From assembly GCF_015207665.1 (NCBI RefSeq), contig NZ_JADEWL010000056.1, positions 1 through 40,885 of the forward strand: a stretch of 40,885 bases of DNA, read 5' to 3'. The position numbers and the translations under genes are program-made. Shown here in pieces: positions 9,160 through 16,300 of this stretch (its first letter is position 1; the number at the start of each line of letters is the position of its first letter). The notes below the pieces were generated by a model. It was not told the origin of the DNA, did no database searches, and worked only from the letters and a program-made list of their open reading frames with translations. This DNA is from Plectonema cf. radiosum LEGE 06105. GTDB taxonomy: Bacteria > Cyanobacteriota > Cyanobacteriia > Cyanobacteriales > Nostocaceae.

Positions 9160-9933
9160 TTATTTCAACATAGGATAAAATATTCCAATAATCATAAAAC
9201 TGTTTTTATGATTTTTTAAGTTCCCTACTATAAAGTATAAATCTTTTTTTACTAAAAATTCATCCTCCAGCTTTTGCCGTACTTTTTCTAAGGCTTCTTT
9301 TTCTTTATTTTCTAGAGTTTCTTCATTTGACCTATCTCTACAGTTTCTATATAGTTGTTGTATTTCCCAATCACTTATTGTAAGCCTATGTTTGTCATCA
9401 TCTTTAGAGATAAACTCATAACCAAAACTATAAGGAATTTTATCTAACTCTATTGAAGGTTCAAACAAATCCCCTTGGTCTAGAATCGCTTGTTGTTTAA
9501 GACTCCATTGTCGTGCTGTAGACTTACAAAAGTATTTATTTATACTTTTTGGTTTAATAATTCCAAGGGATTTACCTTGTTCTTTAATCTCTCGGATAGA
9601 TTTAAATTCTAATGGAAGAACTAATGATTTTCGTTCTTCCCAGTTTTTCTTTGTATCAATTTTTCGTACTATTTCAATTGAAGAATCATCTATACGAAAA
9701 CTCTCTTCTCTATAATCCTTATCATTTCTTTCTATTTTTGCACTTATAATAGACCATCGAGGGTATTTTTTGTCAAAATCAAGTTGACGAAAACGAATGG
9801 GATAAATACGAATCCATTGCGTAGGTTCTTCATTTTCATCTAATAAAATTCCGGCTGTACATACGCTTTCTCTGTATTTTCTACTAATTGAAGGGTATGT
9901 TTTTGTTGCAATTAAAATTTTTTTTCTTTCCAT
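9160..9933 (-). CDS. Unrecognised 257-residue protein in operon with DUF488
   Basis: I do not recognise a named family with certainty. The N-terminus (KKILIATKTYPSISRKYRESVCTAG) leads into QWIRIYPIRFRQL, then SIISAKIERNDKDYREESFR, giving a beta-rich, strongly charged profile. A later part (SARQWSLKQQAIL-like, then HRLTISDWEIQQLYRNC) is helical, and the end returns to strands (YFIVGNLKNHKNSFMIIGIFYP). There is no signal peptide or membrane helix. The tight spacing to the DUF488 gene implies a shared function. Both genes are AT-rich relative to their neighbours, which is compatible with transfer. A nucleic-acid-binding role is only a guess from its basic beta-rich character. Confidence 0.6.
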   Translation of the reverse strand: MERKKILIATKTYPSISRKYRESVCTAGILLDENEEPTQWIRIYPIRFRQLDFDKKYPRWSIISAKIERNDKDYREESFRIDDSSIEIVRKIDTKKNWEERKSLVLPLEFKSIREIKEQGKSLGIIKPKSINKYFCKSTARQWSLKQQAILDQGDLFEPSIELDKIPYSFGYEFISKDDDKHRLTISDWEIQQLYRNCRDRSNEETLENKEKEALEKVRQKLEDEFLVKKDLYFIVGNLKNHKNSFMIIGIFYPMLK

Positions 9934-10088
9934 AATTGTAATCTATTGTTACGCAATCAGAAATACAGCAAATTTTCGCTACGAGGTTAACAAATAACCG
10001 AGATAGAGGCTTATTTGCTCTCTGTCTATTTAGTGTTTGTAGCATTCGAAAAGCCATTACCCTACAAACCACGAATATTTACAACCCA

Positions 10089-10126
10089 ATTAACGGGACT
10101 ACTTTTTTCGTTTAAGTCCCGTTAAT
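10089..10126 (-). terminator. Hairpin downstream of the DUF1995 gene
   Basis: Perfect 12-base stem ATTAACGGGACT (10089-10100) and AGTCCCGTTAAT (10115-10126) with a 14-base loop. It lies about 50 bases after the DUF1995 stop on the minus strand and upstream of the 257-residue gene. No T tract follows, so termination is inferred from position and stem strength. The rest of 9934-10177 has no supported gene. Confidence 0.5.
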
Positions 10127-10177
10127 AATTGCTCCACCCTGTCGTAGTTTACTCTTGTGTTAAGAATAGGTTTTGTG

Positions 10178-10912
10178 TCAAGTTCTCAAAGCCCTAACAA
10201 AACGTTGCAAACCTTTAAATATATTCTGACTTTTGGCTGCTACAAATTCACCTTCACCTTGTGGTTGTCCGTCGGATATAATTGCATCCAATTCATCACC
10301 AGAAGGTTTTTTGGGTAATTCAGCAACTTTTTGATAATCACCGTCTTTTTCTACCCAAACTGACCATAATCCAGGATAACAACGAAATACCGCAGCTTCT
10401 TCAAATATGGGACGAAGATAATAACAAGATTCAATCGTATTAATAAAACGTTGGCGAGTTTGTCTTGCTGTATAGCCAATACCGACAATACTCGCATCTT
10501 CCAAACGAGGAGCAAATATCACAAAAGGACGATTTTCGCCGATATATTCGCATATTTTTTCTAACTGCGGTACTTCCACCGAGGTAGGTTGAACAAACAA
10601 GAAAATTTCATCTTCTGGTTGAACTTTTGACTGTAACGAAGCCATCCTACCAGTACCAATATCTAAAAGTTGAAAAGGTACGTCATTCCAATCACGACGA
10701 GCCAAAGCTGCACTACCAGCATCGGCAAATAAAATCTTTAACTTATCACCATATTCTGCAAAAGCTGGTAAAAATTGTTCTGCGACTGGTAATGCTTTTA
10801 ATTCCGGAAACAGTAACTCAACTTGTAGACGAGTATAACCATCTGCAAGAGCGGCTTGAGTTGCTTCACGAGCTTGAACAATTGCCTCTTCTAATGTTCT
10901 GGGAAGTTGCAT
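10178..10912 (-). CDS. DUF1995 family protein
   Basis: A 244-residue protein of the DUF1995 family of cyanobacteria and plastids. The opening LPRTLEEAIVQAREATQAALADGYTRLQVELLFPELK is characteristic, with VFIFAPRLED-like and GYTARQTRQRFINTIESCYYLRP segments further on. Plant relatives include LPA3, implicated in photosystem II assembly; whether this copy has that role is not shown. It is soluble with no signal peptide. The start ATG at 10912 lies only seven bases from the end of a long heptamer array, leaving no room for a normal Shine-Dalgarno site, so translation may be weak or leader-independent. Confidence 0.82.
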   Translation of the reverse strand: MQLPRTLEEAIVQAREATQAALADGYTRLQVELLFPELKALPVAEQFLPAFAEYGDKLKILFADAGSAALARRDWNDVPFQLLDIGTGRMASLQSKVQPEDEIFLFVQPTSVEVPQLEKICEYIGENRPFVIFAPRLEDASIVGIGYTARQTRQRFINTIESCYYLRPIFEEAAVFRCYPGLWSVWVEKDGDYQKVAELPKKPSGDELDAIISDGQPQGEGEFVAAKSQNIFKGLQRFVRALRT

Positions 10913-10919
10913 TTTTACT

Positions 10920-11098
10920 GTTGATAGTTGATAGTTGATAGTTGATAGTTGATAGTTGATAGTTGATGGTTGATAGTTGATGGTTGATAGTTGATGGTTG
11001 ATAGTTGATGGTTGATAGTTGATAGTTGATGGTTGATAGTTGATGGTTGATAGTTGATAGTTGATAGTTGATGGTTGATGGTTGATGGTTGATAGTTG
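10920..11098. repeat. GTTGATA/GTTGATG heptamer array
   Basis: About 25 tandem copies of a seven-base unit, GTTGATA or GTTGATG, fill 179 bases between the DUF1995 start codon and the cysteine desulfurase stop. The two variants alternate irregularly, partly in 14-base blocks, as expected from slippage and unequal exchange. A second heptamer type (ACCTTTG-like) continues at 11102-11136. Units are too short and unspaced for CRISPR. Confidence 0.95.
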
Positions 11099-11145
11099 CC
11101 TCTAACCTTTGACCTTTGACCTATAACCTTTAACCTAAATTAACC

Positions 11146-12303
11146 TTAGACCAAAATGGGACTTTCAAGACGACTCATGACTTGCTGTAATACCATTGCT
11201 ACCCAGTCAACATCTGACATCGTAGTGTAACGTCCCAGGGTAATACGAATACCTCCCATTGCTGCACCTCTAGAATAGCCCATTGCACTTAGTATGGGGC
11301 TAGGACTCAGTTTACCACTATGACAGGCTGAACCGGCACTGATGCCTATTCCTGCTAAATTCAGTTGACGCACAATGGTTTTACCGCTGAGTTTTTCTCC
11401 ATCAGCATATTCCAAGCAAAAACTCGCATGGTGCGGTAAACGCTGCATCAAATCACCTGTAGGCATTAAACCGTTGACATCAGCTAACTGTGAAAAAAGG
11501 CGATCGCGCAATTCGATTAACCGGGGTGTTTCTATTGGTAATTCTTGGGCTGCTAATTCTGCTGCTATCCCAAATCCCGCAATGATTGGTACAGCTTGAG
11601 TACCGGAGCGCGATCGCATTTCTTGTCCACCACCACACAGTAATGGTACTAACTCGATTCCCGGACGAATGTACAATGCTCCAGTACCTTGAGGACCATA
11701 TATTTTATGACTAGAAAGACTAAGTAAATCTACAGGCAAATTTTGCAAATTTATGGGCAATCTTCCCGCTGCTTGTACCGCATCTGTATGAAACAAAACT
11801 CCAGCACTACGAGCAATTTTACCTAATTCTTCAATCGGCTGTACTGTACCAACTTCACTTTGTCCATAAATAATTGAAATCAAAACGGTGTTGTCTTGCA
11901 AAGCAGCTTTTAATTCGATTGGATTGACTCTACCTTTAGCATCAACACTCAAACGAGTAACTTGCCAACCCCAGCTTTCGAGCAACTTTGCAGGCTCTGA
12001 AACCGCAGAATGTTCAACGTTAGAAATAATTATATGTTGGGGTTTCGCATATGAACGAGCAACTCCCATAATTGCTAAATTATTGGCTTCCGTACCCCCG
12101 GAAGTAAAAACAATTGATTCGGCAGGAGCATTAATTAAACTAGCAACCTGCATTCTCGCTTGTTCTAAAATAGTCGCCGCTCGTTGTCCCCACTCATGTA
12201 AACTAGAAGGATTTCCCCATCCTTGAGTTAATACCGCTTGCATCATCTCAATCGCTTCGGGACGAGTTGGGGTTGTAGCACTGTAATCTAAATAAATTTG
12301 CAT
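11146..12303 (-). CDS. Cysteine desulfurase (NifS/IscS family)
   Basis: A 385-residue PLP-dependent enzyme that removes sulfur from cysteine for iron-sulfur clusters and thio-modification. MQIYLDYSATTP opens the protein. HTDAVQ (172-177) contacts the cofactor, the PLP-binding lysine is in SLSSHKIYGPQGTGAL (Lys200), and the catalytic cysteine is in SAGSACHSGKLSPSP (Cys327). The loop with Cys is of the longer, IscS/NifS-like type rather than SufS. No nifU, iscU or nitrogenase gene is nearby, so the nifS symbol is not assigned; cyanobacteria carry several paralogues and this could be the housekeeping one. The upstream leader contains a small terminator-like hairpin. Confidence 0.93.
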   Translation of the reverse strand: MQIYLDYSATTPTRPEAIEMMQAVLTQGWGNPSSLHEWGQRAATILEQARMQVASLINAPAESIVFTSGGTEANNLAIMGVARSYAKPQHIIISNVEHSAVSEPAKLLESWGWQVTRLSVDAKGRVNPIELKAALQDNTVLISIIYGQSEVGTVQPIEELGKIARSAGVLFHTDAVQAAGRLPINLQNLPVDLLSLSSHKIYGPQGTGALYIRPGIELVPLLCGGGQEMRSRSGTQAVPIIAGFGIAAELAAQELPIETPRLIELRDRLFSQLADVNGLMPTGDLMQRLPHHASFCLEYADGEKLSGKTIVRQLNLAGIGISAGSACHSGKLSPSPILSAMGYSRGAAMGGIRITLGRYTTMSDVDWVAMVLQQVMSRLESPILV

Positions 12304-12327
12304 AAAAATTCGGTTATGACATTGGAA

Positions 12328-12347
12328 AAAGCTGCTTTTTTCAGCTT
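12328..12347 (-). terminator. Attenuator-like hairpin in the cysteine desulfurase leader
   Basis: On the minus strand AAGCTG, seven bases, CAGCTT followed by TTT: a short stem with a T run, about 25 bases before the start codon of the cysteine desulfurase. It could terminate early transcripts or be incidental. Nothing else is supported between 12348 and 12559. Confidence 0.3.
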
Positions 12348-12559
12348 ATATAGTTTTACAAGAGAAATTCTTGTAGATATCTTCTTTTTAAGCCAAGTAT
12401 GGCTCAGTTTTCCGTAAAGATTCTTTAAGGTTCGTAGTTGGGCTTGAGCGCTCTTCCCAAGTACACCAGGGCAAACTGATTCCTGCACTTAGAAATTATC
12501 CCCTCAATTTTGGGAAAGATAAATTTATTAATTTAGTATCTATCTTTCTTTAGAATCCC

Positions 12560-14185
12560 GTGCAAATTTTCTTTATTCATAAGCGTCTATATTCTTTATT
12601 ATTACTAATATTTTCTCTCACTGGTTGTCAACAACCAAAATCTCATAATCAAACTTTAAAACCATTGCCCCAAGATTCATTAATAAAAGTTTATTTTAAT
12701 CATTCTCAAACTTCTGAATATCAAGAACCTTACCGTCAAAAATTACGTGCAGGAGATAATCTAGAACAAATAATTATTGAAGCTATTTCTCAAGCAGATT
12801 CTACAATAGATGTCGCTGTACAAGAGTTACGTTTACCAATAGTCGCTCAAGCATTAGTTAACAAACAACAAGCAGGAGTCAAAGTTAGAGTAATTATGGA
12901 AAATAACTATAGTCGTTCTTGGAGTGATTTTACACCGCAGGAATTAGCAAAGTTAACACAAAGAGAACAACAGCGATATCAAGAGTTTCAGAAATTTGTC
13001 GATACCGATGAAGACGGTAAATTATCACAACCAGAAATCAATCTTCGAGATGCTTTAAAAATCTTACAGAATGCCAAAATACCTTTAATTGATGATACTG
13101 CTGATGGTTCAAAAGGTAGTAGTTTGATGCATCATAAATTTGTGGTTATAGATAACCGTTTCGTAATTATCACTTCGGCTAATTTTACATTATCAGATAC
13201 TCACGGCGATTACAGTAATTATGATAGTTTGGGTAATGTTAATAATCTACTTAAAATCGATAGTGTAGAACTAGCTGATATTTTTACAAAAGAGTTTAAC
13301 ATCATGTGGGGTGATGGAGTTGCAGGAAAATTTGATAGTAAATTCGGTTTACAAAAACCTCAACGAGATTTTCAACAAGTTGTTTTAGGAAATAACAAAG
13401 TTACGGTTGCTTTTTCTCCAACTTCTCCAACCTTACCTTGGATTGAAAGCAGTAATGGATTAATTGGTAAAATGTTGAATTCAGCAGTAAATTCTATTGA
13501 TGCAGCATTATTTGTGTTTTCAGCCCAGCGTTTGAGTAATATTCTAGAAACACGGCACAAACAAAAGGTGAAAATTAGAACTTTATTAGAGCCGGATTTC
13601 GCTTATCGCTCTTATAGCGAAGGTTTGGATATGGTGGGTGTAGCTTTGAGCGACAAATGTAAATATGAGCTTAATAACCAACCTTGGCAAAATCCGATTA
13701 AATCTGTTGGTGTTCCTTTGTTAACGAGCGGTGATTTACTACATCATAAATATGCTGTTATCGATAAAAAAACAGTTATTACAGGTTCTCATAATTGGAC
13801 AGAAGCAGCAAATACAGGTAACGATGAAACTGTTTTAGTTATTGAAAATCCCCAAGTTGCCGCTCATTATGTGAGAGAGTTTGAAAGGCTTTATAGTAAT
13901 GCTGAATTTGCTATCCCTCAAAGAGTAGAGAAAAAGGTTAAGCAGCAAGAAAAAGAATGTAAAGAAATCAAAGCCCCATCAACCTTTGTCGAAAAGGAAA
14001 TTATTAATGTAAATACAGCTACGGTGGAAGAATTGGTTACGCTTCCTGGGGTAGGGAAGAAGTTAGCGCAGCGGATTATTCAAGCACGTGAAGAAAAACC
14101 TTTTGATTCTTGGGAGGATTTGGAGAGGGTGAAGGGTGTTGGGGGTAAGATGCGGGTGAAGTTGGAGGAGAGGGTGAGTTTTTGA
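12560..14185 (+). CDS. Phospholipase D-like lipoprotein with EF-hand loop and ComEA-like HhH tail
   Basis: A 541-residue predicted lipoprotein. Residues 1-23 form a basic/hydrophobic signal ending in the lipobox LTGC (Cys23). Two phospholipase D motifs follow: MHHKFVVID (His191, Lys193, Asp198) and LHHKYAVID (His395, Lys397, Asp402), each trailed by SAN/SHNWT segments, as in PLD-type nucleases and phosphodiesterases. Between strands of the first half is DTDEDGKLSQPE (148-159), a perfect EF-hand calcium loop. Residues 482-541 (INVNTATVEELVTLPGVGKK and after) are a helix-hairpin-helix DNA-binding domain like ComEA. The combination suggests an envelope-anchored, calcium-responsive nuclease acting on extracellular or incoming DNA; this is inference. 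The start is GTG. It stands alone, followed by a strong terminator. Confidence 0.85.
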   Translation: MQIFFIHKRLYSLLLLIFSLTGCQQPKSHNQTLKPLPQDSLIKVYFNHSQTSEYQEPYRQKLRAGDNLEQIIIEAISQADSTIDVAVQELRLPIVAQALVNKQQAGVKVRVIMENNYSRSWSDFTPQELAKLTQREQQRYQEFQKFVDTDEDGKLSQPEINLRDALKILQNAKIPLIDDTADGSKGSSLMHHKFVVIDNRFVIITSANFTLSDTHGDYSNYDSLGNVNNLLKIDSVELADIFTKEFNIMWGDGVAGKFDSKFGLQKPQRDFQQVVLGNNKVTVAFSPTSPTLPWIESSNGLIGKMLNSAVNSIDAALFVFSAQRLSNILETRHKQKVKIRTLLEPDFAYRSYSEGLDMVGVALSDKCKYELNNQPWQNPIKSVGVPLLTSGDLLHHKYAVIDKKTVITGSHNWTEAANTGNDETVLVIENPQVAAHYVREFERLYSNAEFAIPQRVEKKVKQQEKECKEIKAPSTFVEKEIINVNTATVEELVTLPGVGKKLAQRIIQAREEKPFDSWEDLERVKGVGGKMRVKLEERVSF

Positions 14186-14206
14186 GAAAATTAACCTCAC
14201 CCCCTT

Positions 14207-14231
14207 CCCCTCTCCTTATTAAGGAGAGGGG
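14207..14231 (+). terminator. Hairpin after the PLD lipoprotein gene
   Basis: Perfect 11-base stem CCCCTCTCCTT / AAGGAGAGGGG around a three-base loop, about 20 bases after the stop codon. No T run follows. This C/T-rich hairpin is also a common dispersed repeat in cyanobacteria, so it may be both a repeat and a functional 3' end. Confidence 0.5.
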
Positions 14232-14606
14232 TGTCCGAAACTTTGGTAGGTTGGGTAGAGCGATAGCGAAACCCAACATTATGCGGATTTTGTTGGGTTG
14301 TGCCTTCGGCACACCTACGGTGAACCTTCCTGCTATATAAAAACTAGACAAGTCTAGACTTTTATTTCTTGTTTCAACGGGGGCATGGGAGCGGTTAACC
14401 CTCAACAAGCTTACACGGTTAAGCCATCCGCGTGATTGTTAAACATCTTGATGTAGCTACGGTTTTTGCATATCAATCAAGAAAGCTTTTCTAAGATTTT
14501 AGCAAAAAACGAAGCATAAAATACATCAAAAAAATATAGACAATTGTCCCGAATTGACATTGCTTGTCTACAAAAAAGGTTACTAGTCAAAGCTCAACCC
14601 AACCTA
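14232..14606. repeat. Repeat-rich intergenic region
   Basis: No gene is supported here. Positions about 14249-14300 contain GTTGGGT and ACCCAAC arms, a dispersed cyanobacterial element (gttgggtt...aacccaac), followed by the small hairpin TGCCTTCGGCAC. The section 14380-14600 has no recognisable feature. An ORF on the minus strand across 14076-14408 is repeat-derived. Confidence 0.6.
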
Positions 14607-15272
14607 CTAACTTGCAGCTGAATCAAAAACTTGTTGAGCAGTTATATTTAGTTGGGGAAAAGTAGGAGAAACGATGCGATTATCGCCAGTAAAAGCATTC
14701 ATTTGATATTCGTTATCGATTAATTCGCATACAAAAATAGTTGGTTGCTTTGGATTGCCAATAAACTTACGTCCACCCAACGCTGCATAATCAACGGACA
14801 CTTGCTTCAAGCCGGGGAACCCGTCCAACGCAGTGTCCTCAGCAATCCAATATTCGGGAATGCCCATTTCTTCATAATCCCCAAATTTATTGTAGTAGTC
14901 GTCGCGCCAATTGGAACTAACTACTTCAATTACTAATGGAACAGATTCGGCTTGAGTAACCGTGGATGACTTTTTCCACAAAGGTTCTGAAGCAAGATTA
15001 TGGAAATTCAACAGTAATAAGTCAGGTAAGTAAGCTGATTCGGCAGATGGTGTTTTAACGTAGCCAGTTTTAGGAATTCCGTATGGTAAGTTAAGACGGT
15101 CAAACTCTACAGTTAGTTTACGTGATAAAAACGCAATAACTTTTTCATGTTCTCCGCTCGGTGGAGGCATCTTAACAATTGCTCCTTTATGTAATTCGTA
15201 GCGTTTGTCGTCGTTTGGAAGCCATTCGATAAATTCATCAAAGGTTAGGAGTTTGGGTAAAGCTTGAGTCAT
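14607..15272 (-). CDS. Uma2 family endonuclease-like protein (DUF820)
   Basis: A 221-residue member of the Uma2/DUF820 family, which has a PD-(D/E)XK nuclease fold and is greatly expanded in cyanobacteria. Family marks are LTFDEFIEWLPNDDKRYELHKG, the YLPDLLLLN strand (candidate catalytic Asp84), PLVIEVVSSNWRDDYYNKFGDY (Glu116 and Lys129) and MGIPEYWIAED. All putative active residues look intact. Biological role is unknown; no partner gene is adjacent. It lies at the left of a repeat-rich stretch with a transposase remnant. Confidence 0.88.
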   Translation of the reverse strand: MTQALPKLLTFDEFIEWLPNDDKRYELHKGAIVKMPPPSGEHEKVIAFLSRKLTVEFDRLNLPYGIPKTGYVKTPSAESAYLPDLLLLNFHNLASEPLWKKSSTVTQAESVPLVIEVVSSNWRDDYYNKFGDYEEMGIPEYWIAEDTALDGFPGLKQVSVDYAALGGRKFIGNPKQPTIFVCELIDNEYQMNAFTGDNRIVSPTFPQLNITAQQVFDSAAS

Positions 15273-15333
15273 GGTTAACGCTTCCGAATATATTTAAATT
15301 TATCAATACTCTCTAATTTAAGGTTAGTTTTTT

Positions 15334-15382
15334 AAACGCAGAGGAGCGCGGAGGTAAACGCGGAGGTTCGCGGAGGTTTTTT
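15334..15382. repeat. Dispersed GCGGAGG-type repeat
   Basis: Four imperfect copies of an AACGCGGAGG-like unit in direct order. The same family, as AACGCAGAGACGC..., is found inside the CHAT gene at 17333-17392. Confidence 0.6.
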
Positions 15383-15385
15383 AAT

Positions 15386-15448
15386 GTCATTGCGAACGCT
15401 TCACTATCTCCTTCGGACACGCTTCGCTAACGTTCCCCTGGCAATGAC
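15386..15448. repeat. Long palindromic repeat (GTCATTGC...GCAATGAC)
   Basis: Terminal arms GTCATTGC (15386-15393) and GCAATGAC (15441-15448) bound a region with GCGAACGC / CGCTAACG type sequence, a widely dispersed cyanobacterial palindromic element. It stands between the GCGGAGG repeat and an antitoxin-like fragment. Confidence 0.6.
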
Positions 15449-15450
15449 GA

Positions 15451-15600
15451 TTATTTGTGTCGTTGAACTTTCAACTGCACTGCTTGACGAATACAATTCC
15501 AATCTTGCTCGGTTAACGGTGTTGCAATTCCAGAATTTAAGCCATCTAGTAATAAAGTCTCTAAACGTTGCACTGTGTTAAGTTTTTGGTCTTGACTCAT
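15451..15600 (-). pseudogene. Antitoxin-like (ParD-type C-terminal) fragment
   Basis: A 49-codon minus-strand ORF, MSQDQKLNTVQRLETLLLDG followed by LNSGIATPLTEQDWNCIRQA. The segment RLETLLLDGLNSG...LTEQDWNCIRQ resembles the C-terminal toxin-binding half of small ParD-type antitoxins (typically RLExLLLEGLxSGEPTPxTxEDW). The N-terminal DNA-binding half is missing, and the frame before the ATG does not supply it. The ATG overlaps that of the transposase on the opposite strand. It is therefore probably a broken antitoxin with no toxin beside it; a small intact protein is the alternative. Confidence 0.4.
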
Positions 15601-16036
15601 GTCCAGAAAACCCCGCGATATTAAACCCGGATACTGCTACCACATTACCACTCGCTGTAATAATCGTGAATTCAAATTAACCCGTCACGAATGTCGAGAG
15701 GTGTTTCTCTACGCTATCAAAAAAGCGATCGATAAATTCAATTTCAAGCTTTATGCTCTGTGCATAATGTCGAATCACGTTCATTACTTGCTCGAACCAA
15801 ATCAACCAGAAGATTTACCCAAAATCATGCACTGGCTCAACTGGTACACTGCTATGTGTTTTAACCGGATGCTCAACAGAACTGGTCACTTTTGGGAAAA
15901 GCGATATCACAGTACGGGATTTGCTAATACCGATAAACGAAGAGCTTTAAATACTCTACGTTACATCCACGCAAACCCCAAAGCTGCGGGAATGCAACAA
16001 GGTTTGTTCTACGATTTTAGCAATTACAGGTTGTAG
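15599..16036 (+). CDS. REP-associated tyrosine transposase (RAYT), C-terminally shortened
   Basis: A 145-residue Y1-transposase of the IS200/RAYT group. The HUH motif is in MSNHVHYLLEP (His60, His62) and the catalytic tyrosine lies in LRYIHANPKAAGM (Tyr122). The WHxPAFL-like part usually following YDFSNY is absent, and the protein stops at NYRL, so the C-terminus was probably lost by a rearrangement. The start overlaps, head to head, the antitoxin-like fragment. A short open tail in another frame, ending PKIAAQFFDDA at about 16123, is an unassigned coding remnant. Confidence 0.7.
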   Translation: MSRKPRDIKPGYCYHITTRCNNREFKLTRHECREVFLYAIKKAIDKFNFKLYALCIMSNHVHYLLEPNQPEDLPKIMHWLNWYTAMCFNRMLNRTGHFWEKRYHSTGFANTDKRRALNTLRYIHANPKAAGMQQGLFYDFSNYRL

Positions 16037-16150
16037 ATAGCGAAGTGAGCCAGGTAGCAGAAAAGTTTGTGATGGCTAATTGTTATGACCCCAAAATTGC
16101 GGCTCAGTTTTTCGACGATGCTTGAGTAATTGAGTCACAAGTTTAATAAT

Positions 16151-16281
16151 TTTGACCTTTGACCTTTAACCTTTGACCTTGTGGCGGTTGTGGCTAACGC
16201 CACGCTGCGCTAACAGCAACGCCTATTTTTAAACCCGTGTAGACGGGTTTCGTTTGTGTAGCTGCGGTTTTAACCGCCAGA
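16151..16281. repeat. Composite hairpin repeat left of the CHAT gene
   Basis: ACCTTTG heptamers (16151-16180) are followed by four hairpins: GTGGCG/CGCCAC (16181-16203), AAACCCGT/ACGGGTTT (16231-16250), and GCGGTT/AACCGC (16264-16277), plus CGCTGCGCTAACAGCA (16203-16218). The TTTGTGTAG...GCGGTTT section is shared with the repeat right of the CHAT gene. Confidence 0.75.
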
Positions 16282-16300
16282 TTCTTAAAGTTAAACAACA

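Noticed and set aside
9884-10072. 62-residue minus-strand ORF upstream of the 257-residue gene
   Set aside because: Overlaps the start of that gene, no domain, no supporting signals.
10920-11098. Possible CRISPR array
   Set aside because: Unit is seven bases with no spacers; a slippage-type heptamer array.
12288-12488. 66-residue minus-strand ORF overlapping the cysteine desulfurase start
   Set aside because: No recognisable domain, basic low-information composition, overlaps the real gene and its leader hairpin.
14076-14408. 110-residue minus-strand ORF
   Set aside because: Product is made of dispersed repeats (SPPTSPASYPQHPSPSPNPP) and the antisense of the PLD gene end.
15384-15581. 65-residue plus-strand ORF
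   Set aside because: It covers a palindromic repeat and the antisense of the antitoxin-like fragment.
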